Source: Pseudomonas arcuscaelestis (GTDB lineage Bacteria > Pseudomonadota > Gammaproteobacteria > Pseudomonadales > Pseudomonadaceae). Taken from it: a stretch of DNA of 64,000 bases. The stretch lies in assembly GCF_016881005.1 (NCBI RefSeq), contig NZ_JACOPV010000004.1, forward strand, positions 186,001-250,000, written 5' to 3'. The notes under the pieces are model-generated. The model searched no databases, had not been told where the DNA came from, and was given only the letters and a program-made list of their open reading frames with translations. The position numbers and the translations under genes were made by a program. Below are positions 16,858 through 26,618 of this stretch, in pieces. Each line of letters opens with the position of its first letter. Positions within the stretch are counted from its first letter, which is position 1.

Positions 16858-17856
16858 TCAGCTATTCCAGACCTCAGGGTAGGCGAATAATGCCGGGGCC
16901 CCACCGGTATGCAGGAAAATCAGTGGGCCGTCGTCGAATCGCTGGCGGGCAATACCGTCGAGCAAGCCCGCCATGGCCTTGCCGGTGTAGACCGGATCCA
17001 GCAACAAACCTTCCTGGCTCGCCAACAGGCGAATGGCGGCGAGGGTACCGGCGTTCGGTTCGCCATAGCGCGGAGCAAAATACTCGTCCCACAGCTCAAC
17101 TTTGAAGGTTTCAGGCAGGCGCATACCCAGGAGTTCTGCGGTGCGTTCGGCCAGCCCCTGCACCTTGGGCCGCTGCGCCTCGTCACTGCGCGACACGGTG
17201 ACACCAATCACGGGCAGGTGTGGCAATGCTTCTGCCAATGCCAGGCCCAGCCCGCTGTGGGTGCCGGCGCTGCCGGAGGCAAGCACTACCCCAGCGAAAC
17301 GCTGCCCGCTTTGGTTGATCTGTTCGGCAAGTTCCAAGCCTGCGCGCACGTAACCCAGGGCGCCAAGGGCGTTGGAGCCACCAATAGGGACGATGTAGGG
17401 TTTGCGGCCACTGGCGTGCAAGCGTACTGACAAAGCTTGCAGTTGTTCGTCGGCGTTATCGAGGTTATCCACAAGCTCGACCTTGGCGTCGAACAGCTCC
17501 AGCAACAGGCGGTTGCCGTTGCCCTGATAGTTTGCCGAGTCAGTGCCGATAGGGTTTTCCAGCAATGCGACACATGCCAGGCCCAGCCGCGCAGCCAGCG
17601 CTGCGGTTTGACGCACATGGTTAGACTGGATTGCGCCAGCCGTGACCAGGGTGTCGGCGCCCTTGCTCAAGGCATCCGCCGCCAGGTATTCGAGTTTGCG
17701 CAATTTGTTGCCACCCAGGGCCAGGGGGGTGCAGTCATCGCGTTTGACGTAAATATCACGGCCCAGCCAGGTCGAGAGGCGGTGCAGCTTTTCCAGCGCG
17801 GTTGGCGCGCCAAGCAGGTCCAGACGATTGAAGCGGGAAAGCTGTCCGTCGATCAT
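16858..17856 (-). CDS. dcyD: D-cysteine desulfhydrase
   Basis: 332 residues, PLP enzyme of the ACC deaminase family. The cofactor lysine is K51 in [12 protein letters not shown], and [18 protein letters not shown] follows as expected. It converts D-cysteine to pyruvate, H2S and ammonia, in the cytoplasm. Clustering with the cystine transporter genes supports DcyD over ACC deaminase. It is divergent from epsC with 191 bases between; an imperfect palindrome (17931-17953) lies in that gap. It is probably transcribed separately from tcyJ, since a promoter-like AT-rich block lies between them. Confidence 0.88.
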   Translation of the reverse strand: MIDGQLSRFNRLDLLGAPTALEKLHRLSTWLGRDIYVKRDDCTPLALGGNKLRKLEYLAADALSKGADTLVTAGAIQSNHVRQTAALAARLGLACVALLENPIGTDSANYQGNGNRLLLELFDAKVELVDNLDNADEQLQALSVRLHASGRKPYIVPIGGSNALGALGYVRAGLELAEQINQSGQRFAGVVLASGSAGTHSGLGLALAEALPHLPVIGVTVSRSDEAQRPKVQGLAERTAELLGMRLPETFKVELWDEYFAPRYGEPNAGTLAAIRLLASQEGLLLDPVYTGKAMAGLLDGIARQRFDDGPLIFLHTGGAPALFAYPEVWNS

Positions 17857-17930
17857 GGCAATACATCTGCAAGGGAAAAAACGACTATAGGCAGGCCTGT
17901 GCCCGCAAGCAACTCCCGGCCTTATGCCAG

Positions 17931-17953
17931 CTTTATTGCGTTTTGGAATAAAG
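17931..17953. promoter_or_regulatory. Palindromic CysB-type site between dcyD and epsC
   Basis: CTTTATT (17931-17937), 9 bases, AATAAAG (17947-17953). The right half contains TTTTGGAATAAAG, the strongest match to the element shared by several sulfur promoters here. It lies about 75 bases before dcyD and 95 before epsC and could serve both. Confidence 0.5.
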
Positions 17954-18047
17954 GGTATTTTTTCTCCGGCCGCTAATTGTCGTAGAGTGAGCGTCTATCT
18001 GGCGGCCTTCTCATTCCATTCTCGCCGCCGCGGCAGGAGATGTAACC

Positions 18048-18980
18048 GTGAGCGAAAACGCGCAGACAGGGCATTGGCAGTTGCATGGCATCGTTGCCGG
18101 CTTGCGTAGCGCCCGAGCCAAATGGCGCAGCGACAATGGTCGCAGCAGTGGCGAACAAGGTGGGCGCGAATTGCCGTCGCGAGAAGCCATGCGACACATT
18201 CTTGAGCTACTGTGCGGCGCTCTGTTTCCCATGCGTCTTGGTCCGGTGGACCTGCGTGAGGAAAGTGAAGATTTCTACGTTGGGCATACCCTCGATTCGG
18301 CCCTGACGGCCTTGCTTGCCCAGGCGCGTCTGGAACTGCGCTATGTCGCCCGCCACGGCAAGTGCAACACCGCTGATGTCGACGCCAAGGCATTGAGCCT
18401 GATCCAGGACTTTGCCGCAGCACTACCGGGCCTGCGCAGCATCCTCGATACCGATGTCCTGGCCGCGTTCCATGGCGACCCGGCAGCGCGAAGCGTCGAT
18501 GAAGTGTTGCTCTGCTATCCAGGCATTCTGGCGGTTATCCATCACCGCCTGGCGCATCACCTGTACCGCTCCGGCTTGCCTCTGCTGGCGCGCATCAGTT
18601 CGGAGCTGGCGCACTCGGCCACGGGCATCGACATTCACCCCGGAGCGCAAATCGGCCAAAGCTTCTTCATTGATCACGGCACGGGCGTGGTGATCGGTGA
18701 AACCGCGATCATTGGTGAGCGGGTGCGGATCTACCAGGCGGTAACCCTGGGGGCCAAGCGCTTCCCGGCAGACGAGGACGGTCAGTTGCAAAAGGGCCAT
18801 CCACGCCACCCGATCGTCGAAGACGATGTGGTGATTTATGCCGGTGCAACTATTCTGGGACGAATCACCATTGGCAAGGGCTCGACCATCGGCGGCAACG
18901 TCTGGCTGACCCGCAGCGTGGCACCGGGCAGCAACCTGACCCAGGCCAATCTGCAGCACGATGACGGCACGCAGAAGTAG
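18048..18980 (+). CDS. epsC: Serine O-acetyltransferase (EpsC type)
   Basis: 310 residues. An N-terminal helical domain is followed by a left-handed beta-helix of hexapeptide repeats from about residue 195 (ATGIDIHPGAQIGQSFFIDH). It transfers acetyl from acetyl-CoA to serine, giving O-acetylserine, the substrate of cysteine synthase; its isomer N-acetylserine is the CysB inducer. The KGHPRHPIVEDDVVIYAGATILG segment is typical of EpsC forms. The start is GTG at 18048, with CAGGAG at good spacing. Single-gene unit in a sulfur block. Pseudomonas also has CysE elsewhere, so this may be the starvation isoenzyme. Confidence 0.88.
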   Translation: MSENAQTGHWQLHGIVAGLRSARAKWRSDNGRSSGEQGGRELPSREAMRHILELLCGALFPMRLGPVDLREESEDFYVGHTLDSALTALLAQARLELRYVARHGKCNTADVDAKALSLIQDFAAALPGLRSILDTDVLAAFHGDPAARSVDEVLLCYPGILAVIHHRLAHHLYRSGLPLLARISSELAHSATGIDIHPGAQIGQSFFIDHGTGVVIGETAIIGERVRIYQAVTLGAKRFPADEDGQLQKGHPRHPIVEDDVVIYAGATILGRITIGKGSTIGGNVWLTRSVAPGSNLTQANLQHDDGTQK

Positions 18981-19034
18981 CCCAGGCAGGGCTTGGATTG
19001 CGGCATCGGGTCGCATTAAGGACCCCATCCATGT

Positions 19035-19060
19035 TTAACTTGAACGCTTGTTCAAGTTAA
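19035..19060. promoter_or_regulatory. Perfect palindrome upstream of betT (TetR/BetI-like operator)
   Basis: TTAACTTGAAC (19035-19045), 4 bases, GTTCAAGTTAA (19050-19060): 11-base perfect arms, 93 bases before the betT start. The TTGAAC/GTTCAA core resembles operators of the choline repressor BetI. No TetR gene is adjacent, so the regulator would act from elsewhere. Confidence 0.6.
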
Positions 19061-19153
19061 AACGGTGGTCCGCTGCCGGCGTTCAACAGGAGGAAACCCT
19101 TTGCTGAACCCGTTCAATCCAAGCCTTTCCCGTCATTTCGAGGTGCACATTTA

Positions 19154-21154
19154 ATGGGTGCACCGAGTTCCTTACCTAGCGGCAAAATCCGCATGAATCC
19201 GCCGGTCTTCTATTTTTCGGCGAGCTTTATCCTCATTTTCGGACTAGTGGTAATCAGTAATCCGCAGGCAGCTGGCGAATGGCTGTTGGCGGCGCAAAAC
19301 TGGGCGGCCAATACGGTCGGCTGGTATTACATGCTGGCGATGACGCTGTACCTGGTCTTCGTGGTGGTCACCGCCTTATCTGGCTACGGCAAGATCAAGC
19401 TCGGTGCCGACCACGACGAACCCGAGTTCAGCTACCTGTCCTGGGCCGGTATGTTGTTCGCTGCGGGCATCAGCATCACTCTGTTTTTCTTCTGTGTCTC
19501 CGAACCCCTGACCCATATGCTCCAGCCACCCCAGGGTGAAGCCGGAACGGTCGAGGCTGGGCGCCAGGCCATGCAGTTGCTGTTTCTGCATTGGGGGCTG
19601 CACGGTTGGGGCGTATTCGCTTTCGTCGGTATGGCCCTGGCCTACTTCGCCTATCGCCACAACTTGCCCCTGGCCCTGCGTTCGGCGCTTTATCCACTGA
19701 TTGGCAAGCGTATCAACGGCCCTATCGGCTATGCAGTGGATGGTTTCGGCATCATCGCCACGGTCTTCGGCCTTGGCGCCGACATGGGCTTTGGGGTGTT
19801 GCACCTCAATTCTGGCCTGGACTACCTGTTCGGTATTCCCCATACCCAGTGGGTACAGGTGGCGCTGATCACCCTGATGATGGGCGCGGCAGTGGCTGTT
19901 GCCGTGGCCGGGGTCGAGAAGGGTGTGCGGGTGATGTCCGACATCAACATGTTCCTGGCCTGCGCGCTGCTGTTGTTCGTGCTGTTCGCCGGGCCTACGC
20001 AGCATCTGTTCAATACCTTGATCCAGAACCTGGGCGACTACCTGGGAGCGCTGCCGAGAAAGAGTTTTGATGTGTATGCCTACAACCAGGACAGAGACTG
20101 GCTGGGTGGCTGGACCGTGTTCTACTGGGCCTGGTGGATTGCCTGGGCGCCTTTTGTGGGCCTGTTCATTGCGCGAATTTCCCGTGGTCGCACCATTCGT
20201 GAATTTGTCTTCGGCGTGTTGCTGATCCCACTGGGTTTTACGTTGGCGTGGATGTCGATCTTCGGCAATAGCGCCATCTCGCAGGTGCTCGATCACGGCA
20301 TGACAGCGCTTGGTCAGTCGGCCATCGACAACCCCTCGATGACCCTGTACCTGCTGCTGGAAACCTATCCGTGGAGCAAGGTGGTGATTGCCGTCACGGT
20401 GTTCATCAGCTTTGTGTTCTTCGTTACCTCGGCGGACTCGGGCACTGTGGTGTTGTCGACGTTGTCCGCTCGCGACGGCAATGCCGATGAAGACGGACCG
20501 AACTGGTTGCGGGTGTTCTGGGGGGCAATGACGGCCCTGGTGACCATCGGCCTGTTGTTCGCAGGCAGCATCGACTCATTGAAGTCGGCGGTAGTGCTGA
20601 CCTCGCTGCCGTTTTCGGTGATTCTGCTGGCGATGATGTGGGGGCTGCACAAGGCGTTCTACCTGGAGTCGCAGCGCCAGATTGCGCAGATGCATTCGCT
20701 GGCGCCGTTCGCCAATTCTCGTCGGGGTCGTGGTGGCTGGCGTCAGCGCCTGAGCCAGGCGGTGCATTTTCCTTCGCGTGATGAGGTCTACCGGTTCATG
20801 GACGACGTAGTGCGTCCGGCGATTGGTGAAGTGACCGAAGTGTTTGTCGAGAAGGGGCTCAATGTCATCACCCAGGAAGACCCGAGCCACGACAACGTCA
20901 GCCTGAAGATTGGTCATGGCGAGGAGCAACCCTTCATCTATCAAGTACAGATGCGTGGCTACTTCACCCCGTCATTCGCGCTGGGCGGGCTTGGCACCCA
21001 GGAACTGAAGAACCGTCGTTACTATCGTGCCGAGGTTCATCTGAGCGAAGGTAGCCAGGACTACGATCTGGTTGGCTACAGCAAAGAGCAGATCATCAAC
21101 GACATCCTCGACCAGTACGAACGGCATATGCAGTTTCTGCACATGGTGCGTTAG
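19154..21154 (+). CDS. betT: BCCT-family transporter (BetT-like)
   Basis: 666 residues: twelve hydrophobic helices and a hydrophilic C-terminal tail of about 150 residues, the length of osmoregulated BetT choline carriers. The BCCT signature region (YWAWWIAWAPFVGLFIARISRGRTIREF, about 322-349) is clear. Substrates of the family are choline, betaines, carnitine or DMSP. GAGGT lies ahead of ATG 19154; ATG 19193 is possible but has a weaker site. Its position between epsC and tauD suggests a sulfur-linked cargo, but the BetI-like operator argues for choline. A strong terminator follows. Confidence 0.8.
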   Translation: MGAPSSLPSGKIRMNPPVFYFSASFILIFGLVVISNPQAAGEWLLAAQNWAANTVGWYYMLAMTLYLVFVVVTALSGYGKIKLGADHDEPEFSYLSWAGMLFAAGISITLFFFCVSEPLTHMLQPPQGEAGTVEAGRQAMQLLFLHWGLHGWGVFAFVGMALAYFAYRHNLPLALRSALYPLIGKRINGPIGYAVDGFGIIATVFGLGADMGFGVLHLNSGLDYLFGIPHTQWVQVALITLMMGAAVAVAVAGVEKGVRVMSDINMFLACALLLFVLFAGPTQHLFNTLIQNLGDYLGALPRKSFDVYAYNQDRDWLGGWTVFYWAWWIAWAPFVGLFIARISRGRTIREFVFGVLLIPLGFTLAWMSIFGNSAISQVLDHGMTALGQSAIDNPSMTLYLLLETYPWSKVVIAVTVFISFVFFVTSADSGTVVLSTLSARDGNADEDGPNWLRVFWGAMTALVTIGLLFAGSIDSLKSAVVLTSLPFSVILLAMMWGLHKAFYLESQRQIAQMHSLAPFANSRRGRGGWRQRLSQAVHFPSRDEVYRFMDDVVRPAIGEVTEVFVEKGLNVITQEDPSHDNVSLKIGHGEEQPFIYQVQMRGYFTPSFALGGLGTQELKNRRYYRAEVHLSEGSQDYDLVGYSKEQIINDILDQYERHMQFLHMVR

Positions 21155-21162
21155 CAGGCAAA

Positions 21163-21198
21163 CGGTAGGGGCGGGGCAAACCCGCGCCTACCGCTTTT
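21163..21198. terminator. Bidirectional terminator between betT and tauD
   Basis: CGGTAGG-G-GCGGG, loop GCAAA, CCCGC-G-CCTACCG, then CTTTTAG: twelve pairs with one mismatch. It lies between convergent stop codons 55 bases apart and can serve both genes. Confidence 0.7.
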
Positions 21199-21208
21199 AG
21201 CCGCTGCC

Positions 21209-22042
21209 TCAGAACGGCGCATCTCCCAGAATCGTTGCTCGATGCATGACCCGCCGTTGCGGGCGATAGTCATCGACGGCGTAATGCTGGGTCACCCGGT
21301 TGTCCCAGAAGGCCACGTCGTTCTCCTGCCAGCGCCAGCGGATGGTGAACTCCGGTCGGGTGGCGTGGGCGAACAGTAATTTAAGTATCGCCTCGCTTTC
21401 GGTGTCGCTCAGTTCGTTGATGCGCGTGGTGAATCCATCATTGACGAACAGTGACTTGCGCCCGCTCACCGGGTGGGTGCGGATCACCGGGTGTGACAGA
21501 GGCGGGTTGTCACGCCGGGTCGTTTCCCAGCGTTGCAAGTCTTCAGGTGTGGTGCCAAAACGCTCCAACGGAAAGGACTTGGTGAAGTCGTGGGTTGCGG
21601 TCAGCCCATCGAGTAATTGTTTGAGCGGCTCCGACAATGCTGCGTAGGCCGCTATGCCACTGGCCCACAAGGTATCGCCGCCGTAGGTCGGCAACTGTTT
21701 GGCGCTGAGTACCGCGCCCAGTGCCGGGGTTGGCAGGAAGGTCACGTCGGTGTGCCACATGGCGTTGTCGCGAACATCAGTCACGGCGGTGTCGAGCACC
21801 AGCACCTGAGGGGTTTCAGGCACATTGGGGTAGATCGGATGAATGTGCAGATCGCCGAAGCGCGCTGCGAAGGCCGCTTGCTGCTGTGGATTGATCGGCT
21901 GCTCACGAAAGAACAGCACCTGATGCTTGAGCAGGGCCTGTTCGACTGCGTCGCGTTGTTCTGTGCTGATCTCGCGGCTGAGGTCGATGCCGCTGATCTG
22001 GGCGCCGAGTGCAGAACTCAGCGGGGTAATGCTCAGGCTCAT
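21209..22042 (-). CDS. tauD: Taurine dioxygenase
   Basis: 277 residues, alpha-ketoglutarate/Fe(II) oxygenase. The metal triad is visible as H97-x-D99 ([12 protein letters not shown]) and H253 ([12 protein letters not shown]), with an arginine cluster near 264-268 for 2-oxoglutarate. It hydroxylates taurine, which then releases sulfite and aminoacetaldehyde. The metal-ligand spacing is close to E. coli TauD. It is the last gene of tauABCD, 18 bases after tauC. No cysteine and three methionines. Confidence 0.93.
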   Translation of the reverse strand: MSLSITPLSSALGAQISGIDLSREISTEQRDAVEQALLKHQVLFFREQPINPQQQAAFAARFGDLHIHPIYPNVPETPQVLVLDTAVTDVRDNAMWHTDVTFLPTPALGAVLSAKQLPTYGGDTLWASGIAAYAALSEPLKQLLDGLTATHDFTKSFPLERFGTTPEDLQRWETTRRDNPPLSHPVIRTHPVSGRKSLFVNDGFTTRINELSDTESEAILKLLFAHATRPEFTIRWRWQENDVAFWDNRVTQHYAVDDYRPQRRVMHRATILGDAPF

Positions 22043-22060
22043 GATTATTCTCGATTAATC

Positions 22061-22900
22061 TCAATGACTCTGGCCGTGCCAGGGCACCAATTTGCGCTGC
22101 AGGGCGCGCAGCCCCATTTCCAGGGCGAAGGCGATCAGTGCGATCACCAGAATGCCCAGCACCACCACATCGGTGACAAGGAACTGCGCTGCCGACTGGA
22201 CCATGAAGCCCAGGCCGCTGGTGGCGGCGATCAGCTCGGCGGCAACCAGCGTCGACCAGCCCACACCAAGGCCGATGCGTACACCGGTAAGAATGTCGGG
22301 CAAGGCGCTGGGGAGGATGACGTGGCGAATCAGTTGCGCTCGTGAGGCCCCCAGCGATTGTGCCGCGCGCAATTTGGTCGGATCGACCGTGCGTACGCCG
22401 GTGGCGGTAGCAATGGCGATAGGGGCGAAAATCGCCAGGTAAATAAGCAGCACTTTCGACAGCTCGCCGATACCGCACCAGATCACGATCAATGGCAGAT
22501 AAGCCAAGGGAGGAATCGGCCGGTAGAACTCGATCAGTGGGTCGAGAATGCCGCGGGCAATGCGGTTGTGACCGATGGCGATACCCATCGGAATCGCCGT
22601 GACAATCGCCGCGCCCAGGGCCAGGCCGATACGTTGCAGGCTGGCGCCCAGGTGCTGCCACAGGGTGGCGTCCATATAACCTTGGGTCAGCAGCAACCAG
22701 GCCTTGGCCAGCACCGCTTGTGGGGGCGGCAAGAACAAAGGCTCGATCCACTCGGCAGCGGTCACCGCCCACCACACCAGAAGCAGGGTGGCCAGGGTCA
22801 GCGCGCTGATCCAGCGGGTGCTCAGGTTGCGTCGCGCCTTGGCCACCGGCGCTGATGCAACACTGCGTTTGGCCGTAACCGGCACTTCCAGGCTGCTCAT
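22061..22900 (-). CDS. tauC: Taurine ABC transporter permease
   Basis: 279 residues with about six hydrophobic helices and a permease loop around [25 protein letters not shown]. SsuC/TauC family of the nitrate/sulfonate/taurine uptake group. Its start overlaps tauB by 4 bases. It is assigned to taurine because tauD is in the same operon. Confidence 0.92.
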   Translation of the reverse strand: MSSLEVPVTAKRSVASAPVAKARRNLSTRWISALTLATLLLVWWAVTAAEWIEPLFLPPPQAVLAKAWLLLTQGYMDATLWQHLGASLQRIGLALGAAIVTAIPMGIAIGHNRIARGILDPLIEFYRPIPPLAYLPLIVIWCGIGELSKVLLIYLAIFAPIAIATATGVRTVDPTKLRAAQSLGASRAQLIRHVILPSALPDILTGVRIGLGVGWSTLVAAELIAATSGLGFMVQSAAQFLVTDVVVLGILVIALIAFALEMGLRALQRKLVPWHGQSH

Positions 22901-23691
22901 GCGAACTCCTGCCGCACGGCGGCGCTGCGTTGAGAGAACACCCGGCTCAGTACGTGCTCGCGGGTTTCGATAAAGCGGGGGTCGGACTTGATCGCCCTGG
23001 CAGGTTCGCCGGCGGCGTAGCGCCGGCCGAAATCCAGGTGCAGGCGTTCGACGATCTGCCCCGGGTTGGGCGCCAAAAGAATTAGGTCAGTGGCAAGAAA
23101 CACCGCTTCTTCGATGTCGTGGGTAATCAGGAACACCGGCTTGGCCGTGCGTTGCCAGACTTGCAGGAGCAATTCCTGCATCTGCTCACGGGTAAACGCA
23201 TCAAGGGCGCCGAAGGGCTCATCCATCAGCAGTACCCGTGGATCGGCGGCCAATGCCCGGGCGAGGCCAACGCGTTGCTTTTGCCCACCCGACAATTGCC
23301 AGATCCGTCGCTTGCCGAAATCGGCCAGGTCTACCAGGGCAAGCATTTCTCGCGCCTTGCGTTCACGTTCGGCGCGTGGCACGCCGGCCAGTTCCAGGCC
23401 AAAGGCGACATTGGCCAAGACATCCTGCCAAGGCAGCAACGCATCGTCCTGGAATACCACGCCGCGTTCGGCGCTGGGCCCTTGCACCGGCACACCATCC
23501 AGGCTGATACGTCCGGCGCTGGGGGCAACGAAACCTGCGATCAGATTGAGCAGCGAAGTTTTACCGCTGCCGGACGGGCCCAGGGCAACCAGCAATTGCT
23601 GGGGGCCCAGGCTCAGGGTGATATCGGCCAGCACCGGCTCGGCTGCGCCGGGGTACTGTGCGCTGATGCGCTCCAGCTCAAGCAATGCCAT
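22897..23691 (-). CDS. tauB: Taurine ABC transporter ATPase
   Basis: 264 residues. Walker A GPSGSGKT is at 38-45; the signature [15 protein letters not shown], Walker [15 protein letters not shown] and the switch histidine in [12 protein letters not shown] follow. It powers TauC. It lies 12 bases after tauA and overlaps tauC. Confidence 0.93.
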   Translation of the reverse strand: MALLELERISAQYPGAAEPVLADITLSLGPQQLLVALGPSGSGKTSLLNLIAGFVAPSAGRISLDGVPVQGPSAERGVVFQDDALLPWQDVLANVAFGLELAGVPRAERERKAREMLALVDLADFGKRRIWQLSGGQKQRVGLARALAADPRVLLMDEPFGALDAFTREQMQELLLQVWQRTAKPVFLITHDIEEAVFLATDLILLAPNPGQIVERLHLDFGRRYAAGEPARAIKSDPRFIETREHVLSRVFSQRSAAVRQEFA

Positions 23692-23703
23692 AACGATCTC
23701 CGA

Positions 23704-24681
23704 TCAGTTGGCGATGAACTTGGCGCTGACATACGGCGCGTAGTCCGGCAGCACCGCTTCGACCTTGCCTTGCTCCTTGAGAAAGGTGGCGGTGTCGGTG
23801 ATGGCTTGGGTCGTCGGCGCTCCGAGTGCTGCGATCTGGTCGGCCGCCAGCGGAAACACGTTGCCTTGCAGCAAGGCCGGGATGTCCGAGGCTTTGGCGC
23901 CGGAGAGCTTCACCAACTTGTCGACGTTGCTTTGCTTGGCGAGCCAGGCTTGTGGGTCTTTGCGATAGTCGGCGTAGGCATCCAGGGTGACTTTGGCGAA
24001 GGCCTTGACGATTTCAGGGTGCTTGGCAGCAAAGTCCTTGCGCACGATCCAGGCATCGAAGGTGGGCACGCCTTTTTCGGCCAGTTCGCCGGAGGTGATC
24101 AGCACCTTGCCGTTTTCCTTGGCCACGCCCAGCGCTGGGTCCCAGACGTAAGTGGCATCTATATCACCGCGTTTCCAGGCGGCAATGATCGCTGGAGGCG
24201 CCAGGTTGAGGATCTGTACCTTGGCCGGGTCGATGTTCCACTGTTTGAGCGCGGCCAGCAGGCTGTAATGCCCGGTGGAAACAAAAGGCACGGCGATCTT
24301 CTTGCCGATCAAATCCTGCGGAGAATTGATGCCGGCACCATCGCGGGCTACCAGTGCTTCGGCTGCGCCGATCTGGGTCGCAATCAGAAAGGTTTCCACC
24401 GGCAGCTTGCGGGTCGCGGCGGCAGCCAGGGGGCTGGAGCCGAGATAGCCGATTTGCACGCCGCCGGAGGCCACGGCGGTAATCACATCGGCACCGCTAT
24501 CGAATTTGCGCCAGTCGATGCTGGCCTTACTGGCTTTTTCATAGTCGCCGTTTACCTGGGCAACTTTTGCCGGATCCACGGTGGTTTGGTAGGCAACGGT
24601 AAGGTCGGCCGCCTGGGCGAACCAACTGGTGCCGGCCAGAGTCAGGGCGGCGAACAGGCGCAGCGGAGCATGGAGGGTCAT
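23704..24681 (-). CDS. tauA: Taurine periplasmic binding protein
   Basis: 325 residues. Signal peptide MTLHAPLRLFAALTLAGTSW.. with cleavage near AQAA, then the SsuA/TauA-type two-lobe fold (LTVAYQTTVDPAKVAQ; GYLGSSPLAAAATRKLPVE). First gene of tauABCD. It contains no cysteine and no methionine except the first, an extreme sulfur-sparing composition. The 5' region is the long AT-rich gap before the porin gene. Confidence 0.93.
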   Translation of the reverse strand: MTLHAPLRLFAALTLAGTSWFAQAADLTVAYQTTVDPAKVAQVNGDYEKASKASIDWRKFDSGADVITAVASGGVQIGYLGSSPLAAAATRKLPVETFLIATQIGAAEALVARDGAGINSPQDLIGKKIAVPFVSTGHYSLLAALKQWNIDPAKVQILNLAPPAIIAAWKRGDIDATYVWDPALGVAKENGKVLITSGELAEKGVPTFDAWIVRKDFAAKHPEIVKAFAKVTLDAYADYRKDPQAWLAKQSNVDKLVKLSGAKASDIPALLQGNVFPLAADQIAALGAPTTQAITDTATFLKEQGKVEAVLPDYAPYVSAKFIAN

Positions 24682-25225
24682 GGAGAACTCCTGGTCAGAC
24701 GATCAGTTGGGAGAAAGTGGTCGAAAGACTAAATGATCTAAGAAACTAAAAATAAATAACTTTTTAGCATTAGCTTAGGAGCCAATCGCTTTATGCCCAT
24801 CGACTTGCGCAATGGGCATCGGTCTTCTAAACCTGACGGGGGTCAAGGCTGAGGGAAGCCGAAAACGACAAAGATGGGCCCATTCCCGAGAGAAGAGGCA
24901 AGGCGCGATACGTCAGAGCCAAGCGATCTAAAATCTCCCGATTAAATAGCCATCTGGAATTTGCTCCCTGACCAGGGGGGCAGAAGGAAAAATGCGCTTT
25001 ATATTCCGTATTAATCTGAAAAATTAAGAAATAAGTCTTTTTAGATTTATAGAATTGTCTTTATCCTTGCCCCCCAGGTTGGGCGCATTAGACCAAAGTA
25101 GCGAAATGAATAGTTACGATTGACTTGACGGTCATCCTTTGGTGCTAATCGCCTATCGACGTCGAGCAGGGCAAAAGATCCTGCCGTAAGCGACACACAA
25201 GAATTAGAAATGAGAGGAGCAAAAC
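24682..25225. other. 544-base divergent control region between tauA and the porin gene
   Basis: No gene is supported here. It contains an AT-rich block near tauA (24724-24780), an 8-base inverted repeat ATGCCCAT/ATGGGCAT (24793-24800 and 24812-24819), a TATTCC-type element (24999-25015) and a second AT-rich block (25011-25060). GAGAGGAGC precedes the porin ATG. The region probably carries both divergent promoters and their activator sites. Confidence 0.55.
24999..25015 (+). promoter_or_regulatory. Putative CysB-type site upstream of the porin gene
   Basis: TTATATTCCGTATTAAT, about 215 bases before the porin start. It shares the TATTCC core with the elements before tcyP, sfnB and dcyD. The distance is long for direct activation, so this is weaker than the others. 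Confidence 0.3.
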
Positions 25226-26563
25226 ATGCACAAGTCCACATTGGCACTCGCCGTGGCCGTTGGGGTTCTGGCCCAGCACGCGGGTGCTGCCGGTTTCGTT
25301 GAAGACAGCAAGCTTTCGCTGAGTTCGCGGACCATGTATTTCGATGGCGACAACCGTGACGGTGGCAACGACAACCGCGAGTCCGGTCAGGGCTTCAAAG
25401 TTGACTACATCTCGGGCTTCACCGAAGGCACTGTAGGTTTCGGCGTTGATGCGCAAGCCCTGTGGGGTATTCATCTGGATGGTGGTAAAGGCCATCACCC
25501 AAATAGCAGCACATTCTTCCCAAGCGACACCGATGGGTCGGCGGTTAGCCAGTGGGCACGCTTTGGTGCCAATGCAAAGGCTCGCTTCTCGAAAACTGAA
25601 GCGCATTTCGGTAGCGCCTTGGCGCCTAACCTACCGATCCTCGTATCGAACGATGGTCGTCTGCTCCCTCAAACATTTGAAGGCGGCACTATCCAGTCGA
25701 AGGAAATCGACAACCTGACCCTCAACGCCGGTCAGCTGACTCACGCGATGGGCCGTGCATCGAGCAACCGTACTGGTCTATCCGTCTCCGGTGCAACGCA
25801 GGACAGCAATAAGTTTCAGTTCGCCGGTGGCGACTGGAAAGTCACCAAAGACCTTACCTTGCAGTACTACTACTCGAACCTGGAAGACTTCTACAAGCAG
25901 CACTTCCTAGGACTGGTTCACGTTTATCCGATCGCCGAAGACCAATCGTTCAAGACTGACCTGCGCTACTTCGACAGCAGCAGCGATGGTAAGAACGGGC
26001 AGACCGGGTATGCTTTCGACAACAACAAGGGTTATGCAAAGAACACGGGCGAGGTCGATAACAAGACCTGGAGCGCTATGTTCACCTATACCCTTGGTGG
26101 CCATGCCTTCCTGTTGGGACACCAGCAGATTGGTGATGATGGTGGTTTTGTCTGGGCGAACCAAGGTGGCGTGACTAAAGACGGCACTAGTAGCACGCAT
26201 GGCGAAGGTAACGGCGGCGCCAGCTTCTACCTGTTCACCGACAGTATGATCAACCAGTTCGCCAAAGCGGGTGAGAACACCACCTTTGGTCAGTACTCCT
26301 ATGACTTCGCACGCCTGGGTGTACCAGGTCTGAAAACTTCGGTTTCTTACCTGCGTGGCGATGACATCAAGAGTGCCAATAATGGCAGCAGTTATCACGA
26401 ATGGGAGCGCGATGCGCGTATCGACTACGTCCTTCAGGAAGGCACCCTTAAAGGCCTGGGCGTCAGCCTGCGTCATGGTGTTTACCGCGGCGGTGGTTCC
26501 GAAGCTAGTGACGACCAAGACCAAACTCGTCTGATCTTCAACTACACTTACAGCTTCATGTAA
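25226..26563 (+). CDS. OprD-family outer membrane porin
   Basis: 445 residues. Signal peptide (cleavage near AGA-AG), then alternating amphipathic strands and a final aromatic strand ending in YTYSFM, as expected for an 18-strand OprD barrel. LSSRTMYFDGDNRDGG and WKVTKDLTLQYYYSNLEDFYKQHF are family-typical. OprD proteins take up small carboxylates, amino acids or similar solutes. Position between tau and ssu suggests a sulfonate or sulfate-ester channel (inference). It has no cysteine. A strong terminator follows. Confidence 0.85.
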   Translation: MHKSTLALAVAVGVLAQHAGAAGFVEDSKLSLSSRTMYFDGDNRDGGNDNRESGQGFKVDYISGFTEGTVGFGVDAQALWGIHLDGGKGHHPNSSTFFPSDTDGSAVSQWARFGANAKARFSKTEAHFGSALAPNLPILVSNDGRLLPQTFEGGTIQSKEIDNLTLNAGQLTHAMGRASSNRTGLSVSGATQDSNKFQFAGGDWKVTKDLTLQYYYSNLEDFYKQHFLGLVHVYPIAEDQSFKTDLRYFDSSSDGKNGQTGYAFDNNKGYAKNTGEVDNKTWSAMFTYTLGGHAFLLGHQQIGDDGGFVWANQGGVTKDGTSSTHGEGNGGASFYLFTDSMINQFAKAGENTTFGQYSYDFARLGVPGLKTSVSYLRGDDIKSANNGSSYHEWERDARIDYVLQEGTLKGLGVSLRHGVYRGGGSEASDDQDQTRLIFNYTYSFM

Positions 26564-26580
26564 GCCCAGTTGAAAAGAGA

Positions 26581-26608
26581 AGCCTCGCTCCATGCGAGGC
26601 TTTTTTTT
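26581..26608 (+). terminator. Rho-independent terminator after the porin gene
   Basis: AGCCTCGC, loop TCCAT, GCGAGGCT and a run of T: 8-base perfect stem, 17 bases after the stop. Confidence 0.88.
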
Positions 26609-26618
26609 GTCTGCTCAT

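Noticed and set aside
23119..24732. 537-codon plus-strand open frame across tauB and tauA
   Set aside because: It overlaps two certain genes of the tau operon; the product is low-complexity Gln/Gly/His-rich, typical of antisense frames.
24793..24819. ATGCCCAT/ATGGGCAT as a terminator
   Set aside because: There is no T run after it on either strand and no gene ends there; it is noted only as a possible operator in the tauA-porin gap.
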